From: Streptomyces odontomachi
Lineage (GTDB): Bacteria; Actinomycetota; Actinomycetes; Streptomycetales; Streptomycetaceae
Assembly: GCF_024435355.1 (NCBI RefSeq)
Contig: NZ_JAMJWG010000001.1
Span: 558,001 to 622,000 of the forward strand
Length of the DNA: 64,000 bases
Direction of reading: 5' to 3'
A program made the position numbers and the translations under genes. This document shows positions 8,371-17,671 of this stretch, piece by piece (positions within the stretch are counted from its first letter, which is position 1; each line of letters begins with the position of its first letter). Below the pieces are notes generated by a model. The model was given only the letters and a program-made list of their open reading frames with translations. It was not told the DNA's origin and searched no databases.

Positions 8371-11280
8371 ATGACCACGACGGACTCGACGACCGCGGCC
8401 ACCGCCGCACGCGCCGCGTGGCTCCTCAACGACCGCTTCATGCTGCGGGTCGCCGGACTGCCGATCGAGACGGTGCACCGGCTGCGCTGCCCGGACGTCG
8501 CCGACTGGGCGGAGCGTGCCCTCACCGAAGAGCGCCGTACGGCGCACCTGGGGGAGGCACTGAGCGATCCGCTGGCCGAGGAGGTCGGCCGCACCGAGGA
8601 CGCCGCCGTGCGCCGCCGGCTGCTCGCACTGCGCCGCCAGGTGTTCAACAACCGCCTGCCGTCGGACCGCGCCGCCGCCCGTGCGACGGCCTCGGCCATC
8701 GGCGGCGAGACCGGGCGGCTGCTCACCGAGTGGCTGCACGCCCGGGAGCGGTGGGAGGAGCTACGGGGCGCCGGAGCCGGACTCCTCGCCGCGGGCCTGG
8801 CGCGCAGCAGGGCCGAGCTGCGTCGACTGGCCGCCGACGAGGAGCGGCTACGGCTCGGACTGCTGCTGGCCTCGCCCACGCTGGAGACCCGGCTGGACGA
8901 CTACATCCGCGCCACGGCCGCCGTCCCCGACAAGAAGACCCGCAAGAAGGAGCGGTCACTGCTGGCCTACCTCTACCGCACGGCCTGCAAGACGAGCCCC
9001 TTCAGCACGTTCACCGGAGTCGCGCTCGGCGGATTCCGCCCGTCTGCGGAAGGGCACGCGTCCCCGGGAGCGGACGGGCGCCTCCCCCTGGGCACGGGCG
9101 TGGACGTACCCGCGCACCCGGACGCGGGCGCGTCGGCGGGACCGGTTCCGGACCTGCCGGTGGCCGACGAGTGGCGCGGCCACCCTCGGCTGAACGTCGT
9201 CGTGCTGGCCCGCCTCGCGGAGCTGATCGCCGCCGATCCGGCCCGCCGCGACGACCTGCCGGTGGCCCTGGCCAGCGGCTGGAAGCTGGACGACGACCGG
9301 GTCCGCTATGTGCAGCGTGCGGTGACCGCGGGCGACGACAGCGCCCCGGTCAGCTTCGACGCGGCCCAGGACCGGCTGTTCTTCCTGCGCCGCAGCGGTG
9401 CGCTCCAGGGCATGCTGGGCCTGTTCGCGCAGCGCCCCCTGATCCCGTGGCGGGAGCTGTCGGGCTGGCTCAGGGACCGGACCGGCGCCCTGGCGCCGGA
9501 GGCCGAGCGCTACACCACGGCCCTGTACGAGCTGGGCATGCTCCAACTCCCGCTGCTCGCCACCGATGTGCACGCCGCCGACCCGCTGGGCTCCTTCCGG
9601 GCCGCGCTGCGCTCGCTGGGCCGCCCGTGGGCCGACCAGGTCGCCGACCGGCTCGGCGGGCCGGCGGCCGCCGTGGCCGAGTACCCGTCCGCCGCTGCCG
9701 CCCGCCGCCGTGACCTGCTCACCGGGCTCCGTGCCGAGCTGGGCGCGCTCCAGCAGTTCCTCGGGGCGAAGGAGCCCGTCCTGCCGCAGACCCTGCTCTA
9801 CGAGGACACCGCCGCCGGCACCGCCGTGGCCCCTGCCGAGACCTGGTCCCGCCTCGCGGCCGGGCCGCTCACGTCGCTCGCCCGGATCCTGCCCGCGTTC
9901 GACGTGGCCCTCGCCCAGCGGCTCACCCTGAAGGGCTTCTTCCTCGCCCGGTACGGTCGCGGCGGTCGCTGTGACGACCTGTTGCGGCTGGTGCACGACT
10001 TCCACGAGGACATCTTCCGGCAGTACCTCCAGTTCACCGCCACCAAGGACACGTACGACGCGGACGGCGCGTACGTACCCGAGGAGAACTGGCTGGGCAT
10101 GGCGGAGATCACCGCACTCGACCGGGCAAGGGCCGCCCTGGGCGACCGGATGCGGGCGCGCTGGGCCGAGCTGCCCGCGGACGCCGAGGAGTTCGTCCTC
10201 GACGAGGAGACCGTCGAAGCGGTCGCGGCCGAACTCGCCCCCGCGGCACCCGACTACCAGCCGCAGAGCCACTTCCTCCAGCTCGCCCGGCGGGACGGCG
10301 AACCGCTGGTGGTGCTCAACAACTCCTTCGGCGGGCTGTGTTTCCCCTTCACCCGCTTCACGCACTGCTTCCCGGCCGGGACGACGCAGGAGAGCGGTGA
10401 CCTCACCGAGGCGCTCCGCGCGACCCTGCGGCGCTGGCAGCCGGACGGCGCGGTCTTCGCGGAGATCACCGCGGGCGCGGCGACCACCAACCTCAACCTG
10501 CACGGGCGGCTGACCGACCACGAGATCGTCTGCCCGGGAGAGCGCAGTTCGGCGCCGCCCGAGGACCGGATCCACCTGGACGACCTGTACGCGGAGCACG
10601 ACGAGGCGGCGGACCGCCTGGTGCTGCGCTCACGCCGGCTGGGCCGTGAGGTGGTGCCGCTGTACCTGGGCTATCTGGTGCCGATGGTGCTGCCGGAGAT
10701 CCCGCGCACCCTGCTGCTGCTGTCGCCCACGGCGCGTGCCGTCCCGGACGTGTGGCGGGGAGTGCCCCAGCGGCCGGCCGTGGACGGTGTCACCTGCCGC
10801 CCCCGGGTGCGCTACCGCAGCGTGGTCCTCCAGCGGCGCGCCTGGACAGTGACGGCCGGCGCGCTGCCCGGGCGAGAGCCGGGGGACGACGACGCGCGGT
10901 GGTTCCTCGGCTGGCACCGGTGGCGCACCGCACACGGCCTGCCGGCCCGGGTCTTCGCGGCCGTCCACGAGGAGCAGGACCCCGCGGCGACCGACGGTCC
11001 GGGGCGGGACGGCGGCGGGGAGGAGGCCGGCGCCGCCTGGTTCGGCGGTTCCAAACCGCAGTACGTGGACTTCGACAGCCCGTTGTCGCTGCTGGCCCTG
11101 GAGGGCCTGCTCGCCCGCAGACGGGCCCGGGTGGTCCTCACCGAGATGCTCCCCGGCGAGCAGGAACTGCACGTGCGCTCCGCGCGCGGCCACCACGTCG
11201 CCGAGCTGGCCGTGGAACTCGTCCCCCGCCCGGTCGCGCCGGGCCGCCGCCCCGACGGCGCCCAGGAAGGATCGAAATGA
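8371..11280 (+). CDS. Lantibiotic dehydratase N-terminal (glutamylation) protein
   Basis: 969 residues; ATG 8371 after GAAGGGGGGA. It matches the Lant_dehydr_N family: split LanB proteins that transfer glutamate from Glu-tRNA(Glu) to Ser/Thr of the precursor, the first half of dehydroalanine/dehydrobutyrine formation. Visible family segments are FMLRVAGLP near the N-terminus, the conserved CKTSPFSTFTGVALGGF stretch, and the C-terminal KPQYVDFDSPLSLLALEGLL. The elimination half is the separate next gene, which overlaps by 4 nt, as in goadsporin and thiopeptide clusters. Confidence 0.88.
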   Translation: MTTTDSTTAATAARAAWLLNDRFMLRVAGLPIETVHRLRCPDVADWAERALTEERRTAHLGEALSDPLAEEVGRTEDAAVRRRLLALRRQVFNNRLPSDRAAARATASAIGGETGRLLTEWLHARERWEELRGAGAGLLAAGLARSRAELRRLAADEERLRLGLLLASPTLETRLDDYIRATAAVPDKKTRKKERSLLAYLYRTACKTSPFSTFTGVALGGFRPSAEGHASPGADGRLPLGTGVDVPAHPDAGASAGPVPDLPVADEWRGHPRLNVVVLARLAELIAADPARRDDLPVALASGWKLDDDRVRYVQRAVTAGDDSAPVSFDAAQDRLFFLRRSGALQGMLGLFAQRPLIPWRELSGWLRDRTGALAPEAERYTTALYELGMLQLPLLATDVHAADPLGSFRAALRSLGRPWADQVADRLGGPAAAVAEYPSAAAARRRDLLTGLRAELGALQQFLGAKEPVLPQTLLYEDTAAGTAVAPAETWSRLAAGPLTSLARILPAFDVALAQRLTLKGFFLARYGRGGRCDDLLRLVHDFHEDIFRQYLQFTATKDTYDADGAYVPEENWLGMAEITALDRARAALGDRMRARWAELPADAEEFVLDEETVEAVAAELAPAAPDYQPQSHFLQLARRDGEPLVVLNNSFGGLCFPFTRFTHCFPAGTTQESGDLTEALRATLRRWQPDGAVFAEITAGAATTNLNLHGRLTDHEIVCPGERSSAPPEDRIHLDDLYAEHDEAADRLVLRSRRLGREVVPLYLGYLVPMVLPEIPRTLLLLSPTARAVPDVWRGVPQRPAVDGVTCRPRVRYRSVVLQRRAWTVTAGALPGREPGDDDARWFLGWHRWRTAHGLPARVFAAVHEEQDPAATDGPGRDGGGEEAGAAWFGGSKPQYVDFDSPLSLLALEGLLARRRARVVLTEMLPGEQELHVRSARGHHVAELAVELVPRPVAPGRRPDGAQEGSK

Positions 11281-12353
11281 CCGCACCGACGACGCCGGCG
11301 GCCGGCGCACCCGCGCCCTGCACACAGCCCGGCGCATGGCAGGCCGTGCACGTCTTCTACGCCGCGTCCCCCCGACCGCTGCTGCTGGACTGCGTCCGGC
11401 CGCTGGTCGACGCGCTCACCGAGGAAGGGCTGCTGTCGGGCTGGTTCTTCATCAACTACTGGCTGGAGGGACCGCACCTGCGGCTCCGGCTGAAGGCGAG
11501 CAGCCCGGCCGCCGAACCGGTGGTCCGGCAGCGGGCCCACGAGGCGATCGACGCCTTCCTGCGCCAGCGCCCCGCCCTGTACGAGGTGAAGGCCGGGTTC
11601 CTGGCGGACCTGTACGAGACGCTGTTCAAGCTGGAGTACTCCGACGAGCAGCGCGCCGAACTGCTCGGCCCGGACGGCCGGATGCGGCTGCGCCCGAACA
11701 ACTCCTTCGCCGACCTGCCCTACGAGCCCGAGTACGGCAAGTACGGCGGTCCCGCCGGGGTCGAGCTGGCCGAATGGCACTTCCAGCACTCCAGCGACCT
11801 CGTGATCGAGGCGTCCCGGACCATGAACCTACATCTGCGCACCATCCTGCTGGGCCTGTCGGCGCAGCTGATGATGGTCATGTCGGCCACCATGATCCCC
11901 GACGCGGAGGCGCTGGGTACCTTCCTGGACCGCTACCACACCTTCTGGAACAACGCCTTCAGCGGCACCAACTTCACCGCACAGCAGGGGTACGACCGGG
12001 CCTACGCCGAGATGGGCGGCTCGCTGGTGGAGCGCTTCCGGCAGGTCCGGGCGGCGCTCGCGGACGGTGCACCGGAACGGTTGCCCGGTTTCCTGCGCGG
12101 CTGGGCGGAGCACTGCGGCGAGCTGCGACGCCGCGTCGAGAAGCTGGCACGCGACGGTGAGCTGGTCTTCCGATCCTGGGACGGCACCCGTGACATCACC
12201 CTGTCCGACCCCGGTGACGCCCTGCCGATGCTGCTGTCGCCGTATATGCACATGACCAACAACCGGCTGTCGATGACCATCCGGGACGAGGCGTTCCTCT
12301 CCTACGTGCTGGCCCGGGCGCTGCGCGAACCGACCCAGGCGGTCCCGCGATGA
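11277..12353 (+). CDS. SpaB C-terminal / thiopeptide-type biosynthesis domain protein
   Basis: 358 residues. This family either eliminates glutamate from glutamylated Ser/Thr (TbtC, GodG) or, in a diverged branch, performs the 4+2 cyclisation that makes the thiopeptide pyridine. The start WQAVHVFYAASPRPLLLDCVRPLV and the central FINYWLEGPHLRLRLK are typical of the elimination-domain fold. It directly follows the glutamylation protein and is the only member of this family in the cluster, so elimination is the more likely role. ATGA overlaps on both sides indicate translational coupling. Confidence 0.82.
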   Translation: MTAPTTPAAGAPAPCTQPGAWQAVHVFYAASPRPLLLDCVRPLVDALTEEGLLSGWFFINYWLEGPHLRLRLKASSPAAEPVVRQRAHEAIDAFLRQRPALYEVKAGFLADLYETLFKLEYSDEQRAELLGPDGRMRLRPNNSFADLPYEPEYGKYGGPAGVELAEWHFQHSSDLVIEASRTMNLHLRTILLGLSAQLMMVMSATMIPDAEALGTFLDRYHTFWNNAFSGTNFTAQQGYDRAYAEMGGSLVERFRQVRAALADGAPERLPGFLRGWAEHCGELRRRVEKLARDGELVFRSWDGTRDITLSDPGDALPMLLSPYMHMTNNRLSMTIRDEAFLSYVLARALREPTQAVPR

Positions 12354-14746
12354 CCACCAGCGCGCTGCTCGCGGCGCGCCCGCGGATCGCCGCGCACGTG
12401 GTGCTCGGACCGGAGCTGACCCGCGGCCCCGCCGTCATCCACCTGCTCAAGGACGGGCGGGACGGGCGCCGCATGGAGGTCGGCCCGAAGGAGTACTTCA
12501 TCATCGCCCGGCTGGACGGCACCAGGTCGCTGGAGGAGATCGGGCAGGCGTACGCGGAGCGGTTCGGCGCCCGGCTCGGCGAGGCCCAGTGGGGGCAGAT
12601 GCTGCGGTTGCTGCACTCCCGGCGGCTGCTGGACGACGGATCGGCCGCCCGGGCGCAGGGGACCGCGACCGCATCCGCATCCGGCTCCGGGACCCCGGCC
12701 GCCGCCGCACCGTCCCCCGCGGACCCGACGGGCCCGGCGGACGGCACCCGCCGGTCCACCCTGCTGAACGGTCACACCCGGCTGGTGGCGGACGCCCCTC
12801 GCCTCATGGACCGGCTGTACGCCGCCACCCCTGCCGTCGCCCGCCGCCCTTCCGGCCTGGCCGTGCTGGGCGCGGCCGTGCTCGCGCTGCTCGTCGGCAT
12901 CGGTGCGCACGCGGGCGAGCTGGTCCGGCAGACCGCCCGTACCGTGCACCAGCCGGTCCTGCTGCTGGCCGTCGGCTGCGTGCTGTGGGTGAGCCTCGCC
13001 GTGCACGAGCTGGCGCACGGCCTGCTCGCCCGGGCGTGCGGCGGGCGGGTGGTGGAGATCGGCCTGCGCTGGCGGCTGATGGCCACCTATCTGTACTGCG
13101 AGGTGGCGGACGTCCGGTTCTTCCCGCACCGCCGGCAGCAGGTGGCGACCGCCGCCGCCGGCGCCGTCGCCAACCTCGTCTTCCTGCTGCCGTGGTACCC
13201 GCTGTGGGCGCTGCTGCCGCAACACGCCCAGGCCCGGACGCCGCTGGGTGCGCTGCTGCTGCTGGGCACCGCCATGGCGCTGCTCAACCTCGTCCCGCTG
13301 CCACCGCTCGACGGGTACAAGGCGCTCTGCTACGGCCTGGGCTGCGTGGAACTGGCCACCGGCAGCCGGGCGTTCGTCCAGCTGCTGGGCGCCGCGGCAC
13401 TCCGGCGCGGTCCGGGCGTGGCCGCGTACCGCACGCGGTTGCGGCTGGTCTACGGGGGCTATGCGCTGCTCTGCGCGGCCCTGGCGGTCGCCTTCCTCGC
13501 CGGGTGCGGGCCCGCACTGCGCATCCTGCTGCCGGAGCGCTGGGCGGGCGCCGCCCCCTACGTACCGCTGGCCGTGGCGGCCGCCGCGCTGCTCCTGTGG
13601 GCCCTGGGCCTGGTCGGCCGGCGGCTGCACGGCCGGCGCCGGCAGGACGCCGCGGCCGGCGACTCCCGCGCCGCGGACGGCTCCGGCACCGCTGCCGCGA
13701 CGGCGGTCCGCCCCGGAGCGGCACCCGCACCCGCGCACCCCCCGCAGGGCGCAGCCCGCGCCGCGCCCCCTGACGACGACGCCGGCACCCATCCACCCCA
13801 GCAGAGGAAAGGCGAGATGACCGCAACCGAAGACGCCACCCCCACCGAGCCCGTTGTCGTGCTCGACTCCGTCAGCAAACGCTACGGGGAGGTCCAGGCG
13901 CTCGACGGTGTCTCGCTCAGCGTGCGCCGCGGCGAGTTCTTCGGCATCCTCGGGCCCAACGGAGCGGGCAAGACCACCCTCGTGGAGATCGTCGAGGGGC
14001 TGCGGCAGGCCGACGGCGGCACCGTGACCGTGCTCGGCCGCACCCCCTGGCCACGTGACATCGCCCTGCTGGGCCGCCTCGGCGTGCAGACCCAGGCCTC
14101 GGCGTTCTTCGTCCGGCTGACCGCGGGGGAGCACCTCCAGACGGTGGCCGCCCTCTACGGGCTGCCCCCCGAGGCCGCGGAGCGCGCCCTGGAGACCGTC
14201 GGGCTCACCGAGAAGCGCGACACCCGGGTGGACGCCCTGTCCGGGGGGCAGCGTCAGCGCCTGGCCCTGGCCAGTGCGCTGGTCCACGAGCCGGAGCTGA
14301 TCTTCCTCGACGAGCCGACGGCCGCCCTCGACCCCGAGGCCCGCCGGGACCTGTGGAGCGTGCTGCGTTCGCTGCGCAGCGCCGGCCGCACCATCATCTA
14401 CACCACCCACTACCTCGACGAGGCCGAGGCGCTCTGCGACCGGGTGGCGATCGTGGCCCGCGGCAGCCTGGTGGCGCTCGACACCCCCCGCAACCTGATC
14501 CGTGCGCTGGGGGCCCCGGCCCGGCTGCTGGTCCCCGCCGCCGACCTGACGGTGGAACAGGCCCGCGGCCTCGAAGGCGTGGACCGCGTCACCACCGAGG
14601 GCGGCGAGCGGGTCCTGGAGACCGCCACCGCCAACCGGGTCCTGGCCGCCCTCGGCGACCTCGTCGACATCGAGGCGGTGCAGGTGCGCACCGCCACCCT
14701 CGAGGACGCCTACCTGACGCTGACCGGAGTGGAGGACCACGCGTGA
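12350..14746 (+). CDS. Fused RRE-like/M50 metalloprotease and ABC transporter ATPase
   Basis: One open frame of 798 residues with no stop between the two parts. Residues 45-97 look like a PqqD-type recognition element (YFIIARLDGTRSLEEIGQAY). A linker and several membrane segments follow, carrying an M50-type zinc site: HELAH at 219-223 and LPPLDG near 317-322. After a Pro/Ala-rich linker, residues from 490 form an ABC ATPase: Walker A GPNGAGKTT (about 535), signature LSGGQRQRLALA and Walker B LIFLDEPT. A good internal ribosome site precedes Met490, so separate ATPase may also be made. The likely role is leader removal coupled to export, with the permease encoded next. Both the fusion and the leader-peptidase role are inferred. 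Confidence 0.8.
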   Translation: MTTSALLAARPRIAAHVVLGPELTRGPAVIHLLKDGRDGRRMEVGPKEYFIIARLDGTRSLEEIGQAYAERFGARLGEAQWGQMLRLLHSRRLLDDGSAARAQGTATASASGSGTPAAAAPSPADPTGPADGTRRSTLLNGHTRLVADAPRLMDRLYAATPAVARRPSGLAVLGAAVLALLVGIGAHAGELVRQTARTVHQPVLLLAVGCVLWVSLAVHELAHGLLARACGGRVVEIGLRWRLMATYLYCEVADVRFFPHRRQQVATAAAGAVANLVFLLPWYPLWALLPQHAQARTPLGALLLLGTAMALLNLVPLPPLDGYKALCYGLGCVELATGSRAFVQLLGAAALRRGPGVAAYRTRLRLVYGGYALLCAALAVAFLAGCGPALRILLPERWAGAAPYVPLAVAAAALLLWALGLVGRRLHGRRRQDAAAGDSRAADGSGTAAATAVRPGAAPAPAHPPQGAARAAPPDDDAGTHPPQQRKGEMTATEDATPTEPVVVLDSVSKRYGEVQALDGVSLSVRRGEFFGILGPNGAGKTTLVEIVEGLRQADGGTVTVLGRTPWPRDIALLGRLGVQTQASAFFVRLTAGEHLQTVAALYGLPPEAAERALETVGLTEKRDTRVDALSGGQRQRLALASALVHEPELIFLDEPTAALDPEARRDLWSVLRSLRSAGRTIIYTTHYLDEAEALCDRVAIVARGSLVALDTPRNLIRALGAPARLLVPAADLTVEQARGLEGVDRVTTEGGERVLETATANRVLAALGDLVDIEAVQVRTATLEDAYLTLTGVEDHA
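13804..13819 (+). promoter_or_regulatory. Internal ribosome-binding site and ATG of the ABC ATPase part
   Basis: GAGGAAAGGCGAG lies directly upstream of an in-frame ATG at 13817, inside the long fused reading frame. The residues after this ATG start a normal full-length DrrA-like ABC ATPase (309 residues). The site decides whether the ATPase is made free, fused, or both. Confidence 0.6.
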
Positions 14747-15498
14747 GCCGTTACGCCGCACTGACCAAGGCCACGTACCTGGCGAGCCTGCGGGACACGA
14801 CGACGGTGTTCTTCACCTTCGCCTTCCCGCTCGCCTTCCTGGTGCTGTTCGGGCTGATCTTCCAGGGCCAGCAGGTGGGGGACAGCGGGCTGTCCTCCAT
14901 CAACTTCATCGCGCCCGGCGTGCTGTCCTGGGGCATCGGCAACGCGGCGGTGTTCTCGATCGCGTTCGCCCTGATGCACTGGCGCCGGGACGACATCCTG
15001 CGCCTCATCTGGCGCACCCCGACGCCGCTGCGCACCGTGTTCGCCGCACGCTGGACCATCGCCGTCGTGATGGGGCTGATCCAGACGGTGCTGTTCACCG
15101 CCATCGCGCTGCTGCCCGTCTTCGGGCTGCACCTGGCGTCGAGCTGGCTGCTGGCGCTGCCGCCGATCCTCTTCGGCATCACCGCGTTCCTGACGCTCGG
15201 CATGCTCGTCGGCACCCTCGCCAACACGCCCGAGGCGGTCGCCGCCATCGCCAACGTGGTGATGGTGCCGATGGCCTTCCTGTCCGGGTCGTTCTACCCG
15301 GAGGAGCTGATGCCGGGCTGGCTCCAGAAGGTCGCCACCGTGCTGCCGCTGCACTACCTGAACGACGCGCTCACCGACGCCTTCGGAGGTCGCGGCGGCA
15401 CCGGTGGCGTCGCCGTGGACTGCCTGGGCCTGGTCGTCTTCGCCGTCCTCTTCGGGCTGCTCTCCGCCCGCCTCTTCCGCTGGAGCAACCAGACATGA
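14743..15498 (+). CDS. ABC-2 type transporter permease
   Basis: 251 residues with six hydrophobic segments, an ABC-2 permease of the DrrB type, paired with the ATPase encoded immediately upstream (GTGA overlap). The C-terminal half has the usual AFLSGSFYPEELMPGWLQ motif of this family before the last segments. It should export the mature or partly mature peptide and may confer self-protection. Its stop overlaps the ATG of the second YcaO gene. Confidence 0.87.
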   Translation: MSRYAALTKATYLASLRDTTTVFFTFAFPLAFLVLFGLIFQGQQVGDSGLSSINFIAPGVLSWGIGNAAVFSIAFALMHWRRDDILRLIWRTPTPLRTVFAARWTIAVVMGLIQTVLFTAIALLPVFGLHLASSWLLALPPILFGITAFLTLGMLVGTLANTPEAVAAIANVVMVPMAFLSGSFYPEELMPGWLQKVATVLPLHYLNDALTDAFGGRGGTGGVAVDCLGLVVFAVLFGLLSARLFRWSNQT

Positions 15499-17570
15499 CC
15501 ACCCACGCCGCCGCTCCCGAAGCGGCCGCGGCACCCGGCCGAGCCGGCAGACCCGGCCGACCGCTGGAGCGGGCCCGCCGCGCGCTGGCACGCGGGCTCG
15601 CCGCCCGGGCCCGTGCCGGGTCGCTGCCGACACCCCGGGTCGCCGTCATCGGCGCGGTGAACGCCATGGGCGAACGGCAGCACGACCAGGGCGGGTCGAG
15701 GGAGGCGGACGGCGGACCCGGGCCGCACGAGGCCCTGGTGCACCTCGCTCCGGACGCCGTGCTGATCGGCCCGTGGCAGGACACCGCCGGCGGCGCCACG
15801 GCGTGCGGGGCCTGCCTGGCCATCCGTTGGCAGCGGCTGCGCACCCGCAGCGAGCGGGACGCCCTGGAGACCGGCCTGGTCACCGTGCCGGTGGGCGACT
15901 GGCCGCCACTGCCGGACCACACCGTCGACGCCGTCTGGGCCCTGTACCTGCGCGCCACCACCGGAGGCCCGGCGCAGGACGCCGGCACCCGGCACGTCAC
16001 CCCCGCGCACGGCGCCGCGGCACCGCGCGCCGGCAGATCGACCGCCCCGACCCCCGCCGCCGACCCGGTGCTGCCCCGCGTCACCCGGCTCGACCTGCGG
16101 ACCCTGCTGGTGCGCACGGTGCCGCTGCTACCGGAGCCGCTCTGCCCGCACTGCGCTCCGGCCGTGGCCGCGGACACGGCCGGGGACGCGGTCCCGTCGC
16201 CGCTGGTGTCCAGGCCCAAGCCGGACCCGGGCGGCTACCGCCTGCGCCGCCCCGGCGACCACCCGCTGCCGACCGAAGCGCTGGCGAACCCGGTGTGCGG
16301 CGTGCTGGGCGCCGCGACCTGGCGGGACGTCACCTCGCCGACCACCGCGCCGGTGGCGGGCACCGTCTTCATGCGCGGCTACGCCGGGCTCACCGACGTG
16401 ACCTGGAGCGGCCAGGCCAACTCCTTCGCACGCAGCCGCGACCTGGCCTTCCTGGAGGGCATGGAACGCTACGCCGGTACCCACCGCCGCGACCGCGCCT
16501 CCATGACGGTGGACTCCCTGGCGAACCTGGGCGACGCCGCCCTGGACCCGCGCACCTGCGGGCTCTACGCGCCCGAGACGTACGCGGCCGACCCGATGGT
16601 GGCACCGTTCGACCCCGAGCGGCCGATCCCCTGGGTCACCGGATACTCGTTGCGCGACGAACGGCCGGTGCTCGTGCCGGCCCGGCTGGTCTACTACAGC
16701 GCCGGCACCGCGGCCGACAACTTCGTCTTCGAGTGCTCCAACGGCTGCGCCATCGGCTCCTGCACCGAGGAGGCGGTGCTGCACGGGCTGCTGGAACTCA
16801 TCGAGCGCGACGCCTTCCTGCTCGGCTGGTACGGGGATCTGCCGCTCACCGAGATCGACCTGGACTCCTGCGCGTCACCCGCCGTGCGGGCCATGATCGC
16901 CCGGGCCGCACTCCAGGGCTACGACGTCCACGTCTTCGACAACCGGGTGGACCTGGCGGTACCGGTGGTCACCGGGCTGGCGGTGCGCCGTGACGACGGC
17001 CCGGGCGCCCTCGCGTTCGCCGCGGGAGCGGCCTTCGACCCGGAGGTCGCGGTGGAGTCCGCCGTCGCCGAGATCCTCACCTACATCCCGCACCTGCCCC
17101 GGCAGGTGGCCGAGCGGCCGGACGAACTCGCGGCGATGGCACGCGACTACCACCTGGTGCGCCGGCTGCCCGACCACGCGGCGCTGTTCGGGCTGCCGCA
17201 GATGAAGCGGTACGCAGGCAGTTACCTCCGTCCGCCGGCGCTCCGCCCGCTCGGTGCGGTCTACGCCGGCTGGCAGCAGCGCCGGCCGGGCACCGGTGAC
17301 CTCCTCGACGACGTGCGGCTGCTGCGCGACGACCTGGTCGGGGCCGGCTGCGACGTCATCGTCGTGGACCAGACGACGCCGGAACAGCGGTGCGCCGGGC
17401 TGGTCACCGTCTGCACCCTGGCACCGGGCCTGCTGCCGATCGACTTCGGCTGGGCGCGCCAGCGCGCGTTGCACCTACCGCGGTTGCGCACCGCCGCACG
17501 CCGCGCCGGGCTGCGCGCCACCGACCTGACCGACGCGGAGCTGCGCCGGGTCCCGCACCCGTTTCCGTGA
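15495..17570 (+). CDS. YcaO cyclodehydratase 2
   Basis: 691 residues, paralogous to the YcaO at 4565. It has an N-terminal module with CxxC at C104/C107 (ACGACLAIRW) and another CPHC near 215, then the YcaO core with SNGCAIGSCTEEA and LLELIERDAFLLGWYG, and a C-terminus RRVPHPFP. Both YcaOs keep the ATP-site Glu residues and the Pro-rich tail, so both look active. One may act on Cys and the other on Ser/Thr, or they may act on different positions; this cannot be decided from sequence. It is the last gene of the operon and ends before a strong terminator. Confidence 0.88.
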   Translation: MTTHAAAPEAAAAPGRAGRPGRPLERARRALARGLAARARAGSLPTPRVAVIGAVNAMGERQHDQGGSREADGGPGPHEALVHLAPDAVLIGPWQDTAGGATACGACLAIRWQRLRTRSERDALETGLVTVPVGDWPPLPDHTVDAVWALYLRATTGGPAQDAGTRHVTPAHGAAAPRAGRSTAPTPAADPVLPRVTRLDLRTLLVRTVPLLPEPLCPHCAPAVAADTAGDAVPSPLVSRPKPDPGGYRLRRPGDHPLPTEALANPVCGVLGAATWRDVTSPTTAPVAGTVFMRGYAGLTDVTWSGQANSFARSRDLAFLEGMERYAGTHRRDRASMTVDSLANLGDAALDPRTCGLYAPETYAADPMVAPFDPERPIPWVTGYSLRDERPVLVPARLVYYSAGTAADNFVFECSNGCAIGSCTEEAVLHGLLELIERDAFLLGWYGDLPLTEIDLDSCASPAVRAMIARAALQGYDVHVFDNRVDLAVPVVTGLAVRRDDGPGALAFAAGAAFDPEVAVESAVAEILTYIPHLPRQVAERPDELAAMARDYHLVRRLPDHAALFGLPQMKRYAGSYLRPPALRPLGAVYAGWQQRRPGTGDLLDDVRLLRDDLVGAGCDVIVVDQTTPEQRCAGLVTVCTLAPGLLPIDFGWARQRALHLPRLRTAARRAGLRATDLTDAELRRVPHPFP

Positions 17571-17622
17571 ACCGGCCGGTCCGCCATCCGGCAGTCGGCG
17601 ACCGCCGGTCCTGGCCATGCGT

Positions 17623-17658
17623 CGGCACCCGGGGAGGGCGAAACCTCCCCGGGTGCCG
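17623..17658. terminator. Bidirectional intrinsic terminator between YcaO 2 and the precursor gene
   Basis: A perfect 15-bp GC-rich stem (17623-17637 with 17644-17658) has a 6-nt GCGAAA loop. It lies 52 nt after the YcaO 2 stop and 13 nt beyond the convergent precursor stop, so it can end both transcripts. There is no U-tract, as is usual in high-GC actinobacteria. Confidence 0.8.
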
Positions 17659-17671
17659 AGTGCGCCGCGTG

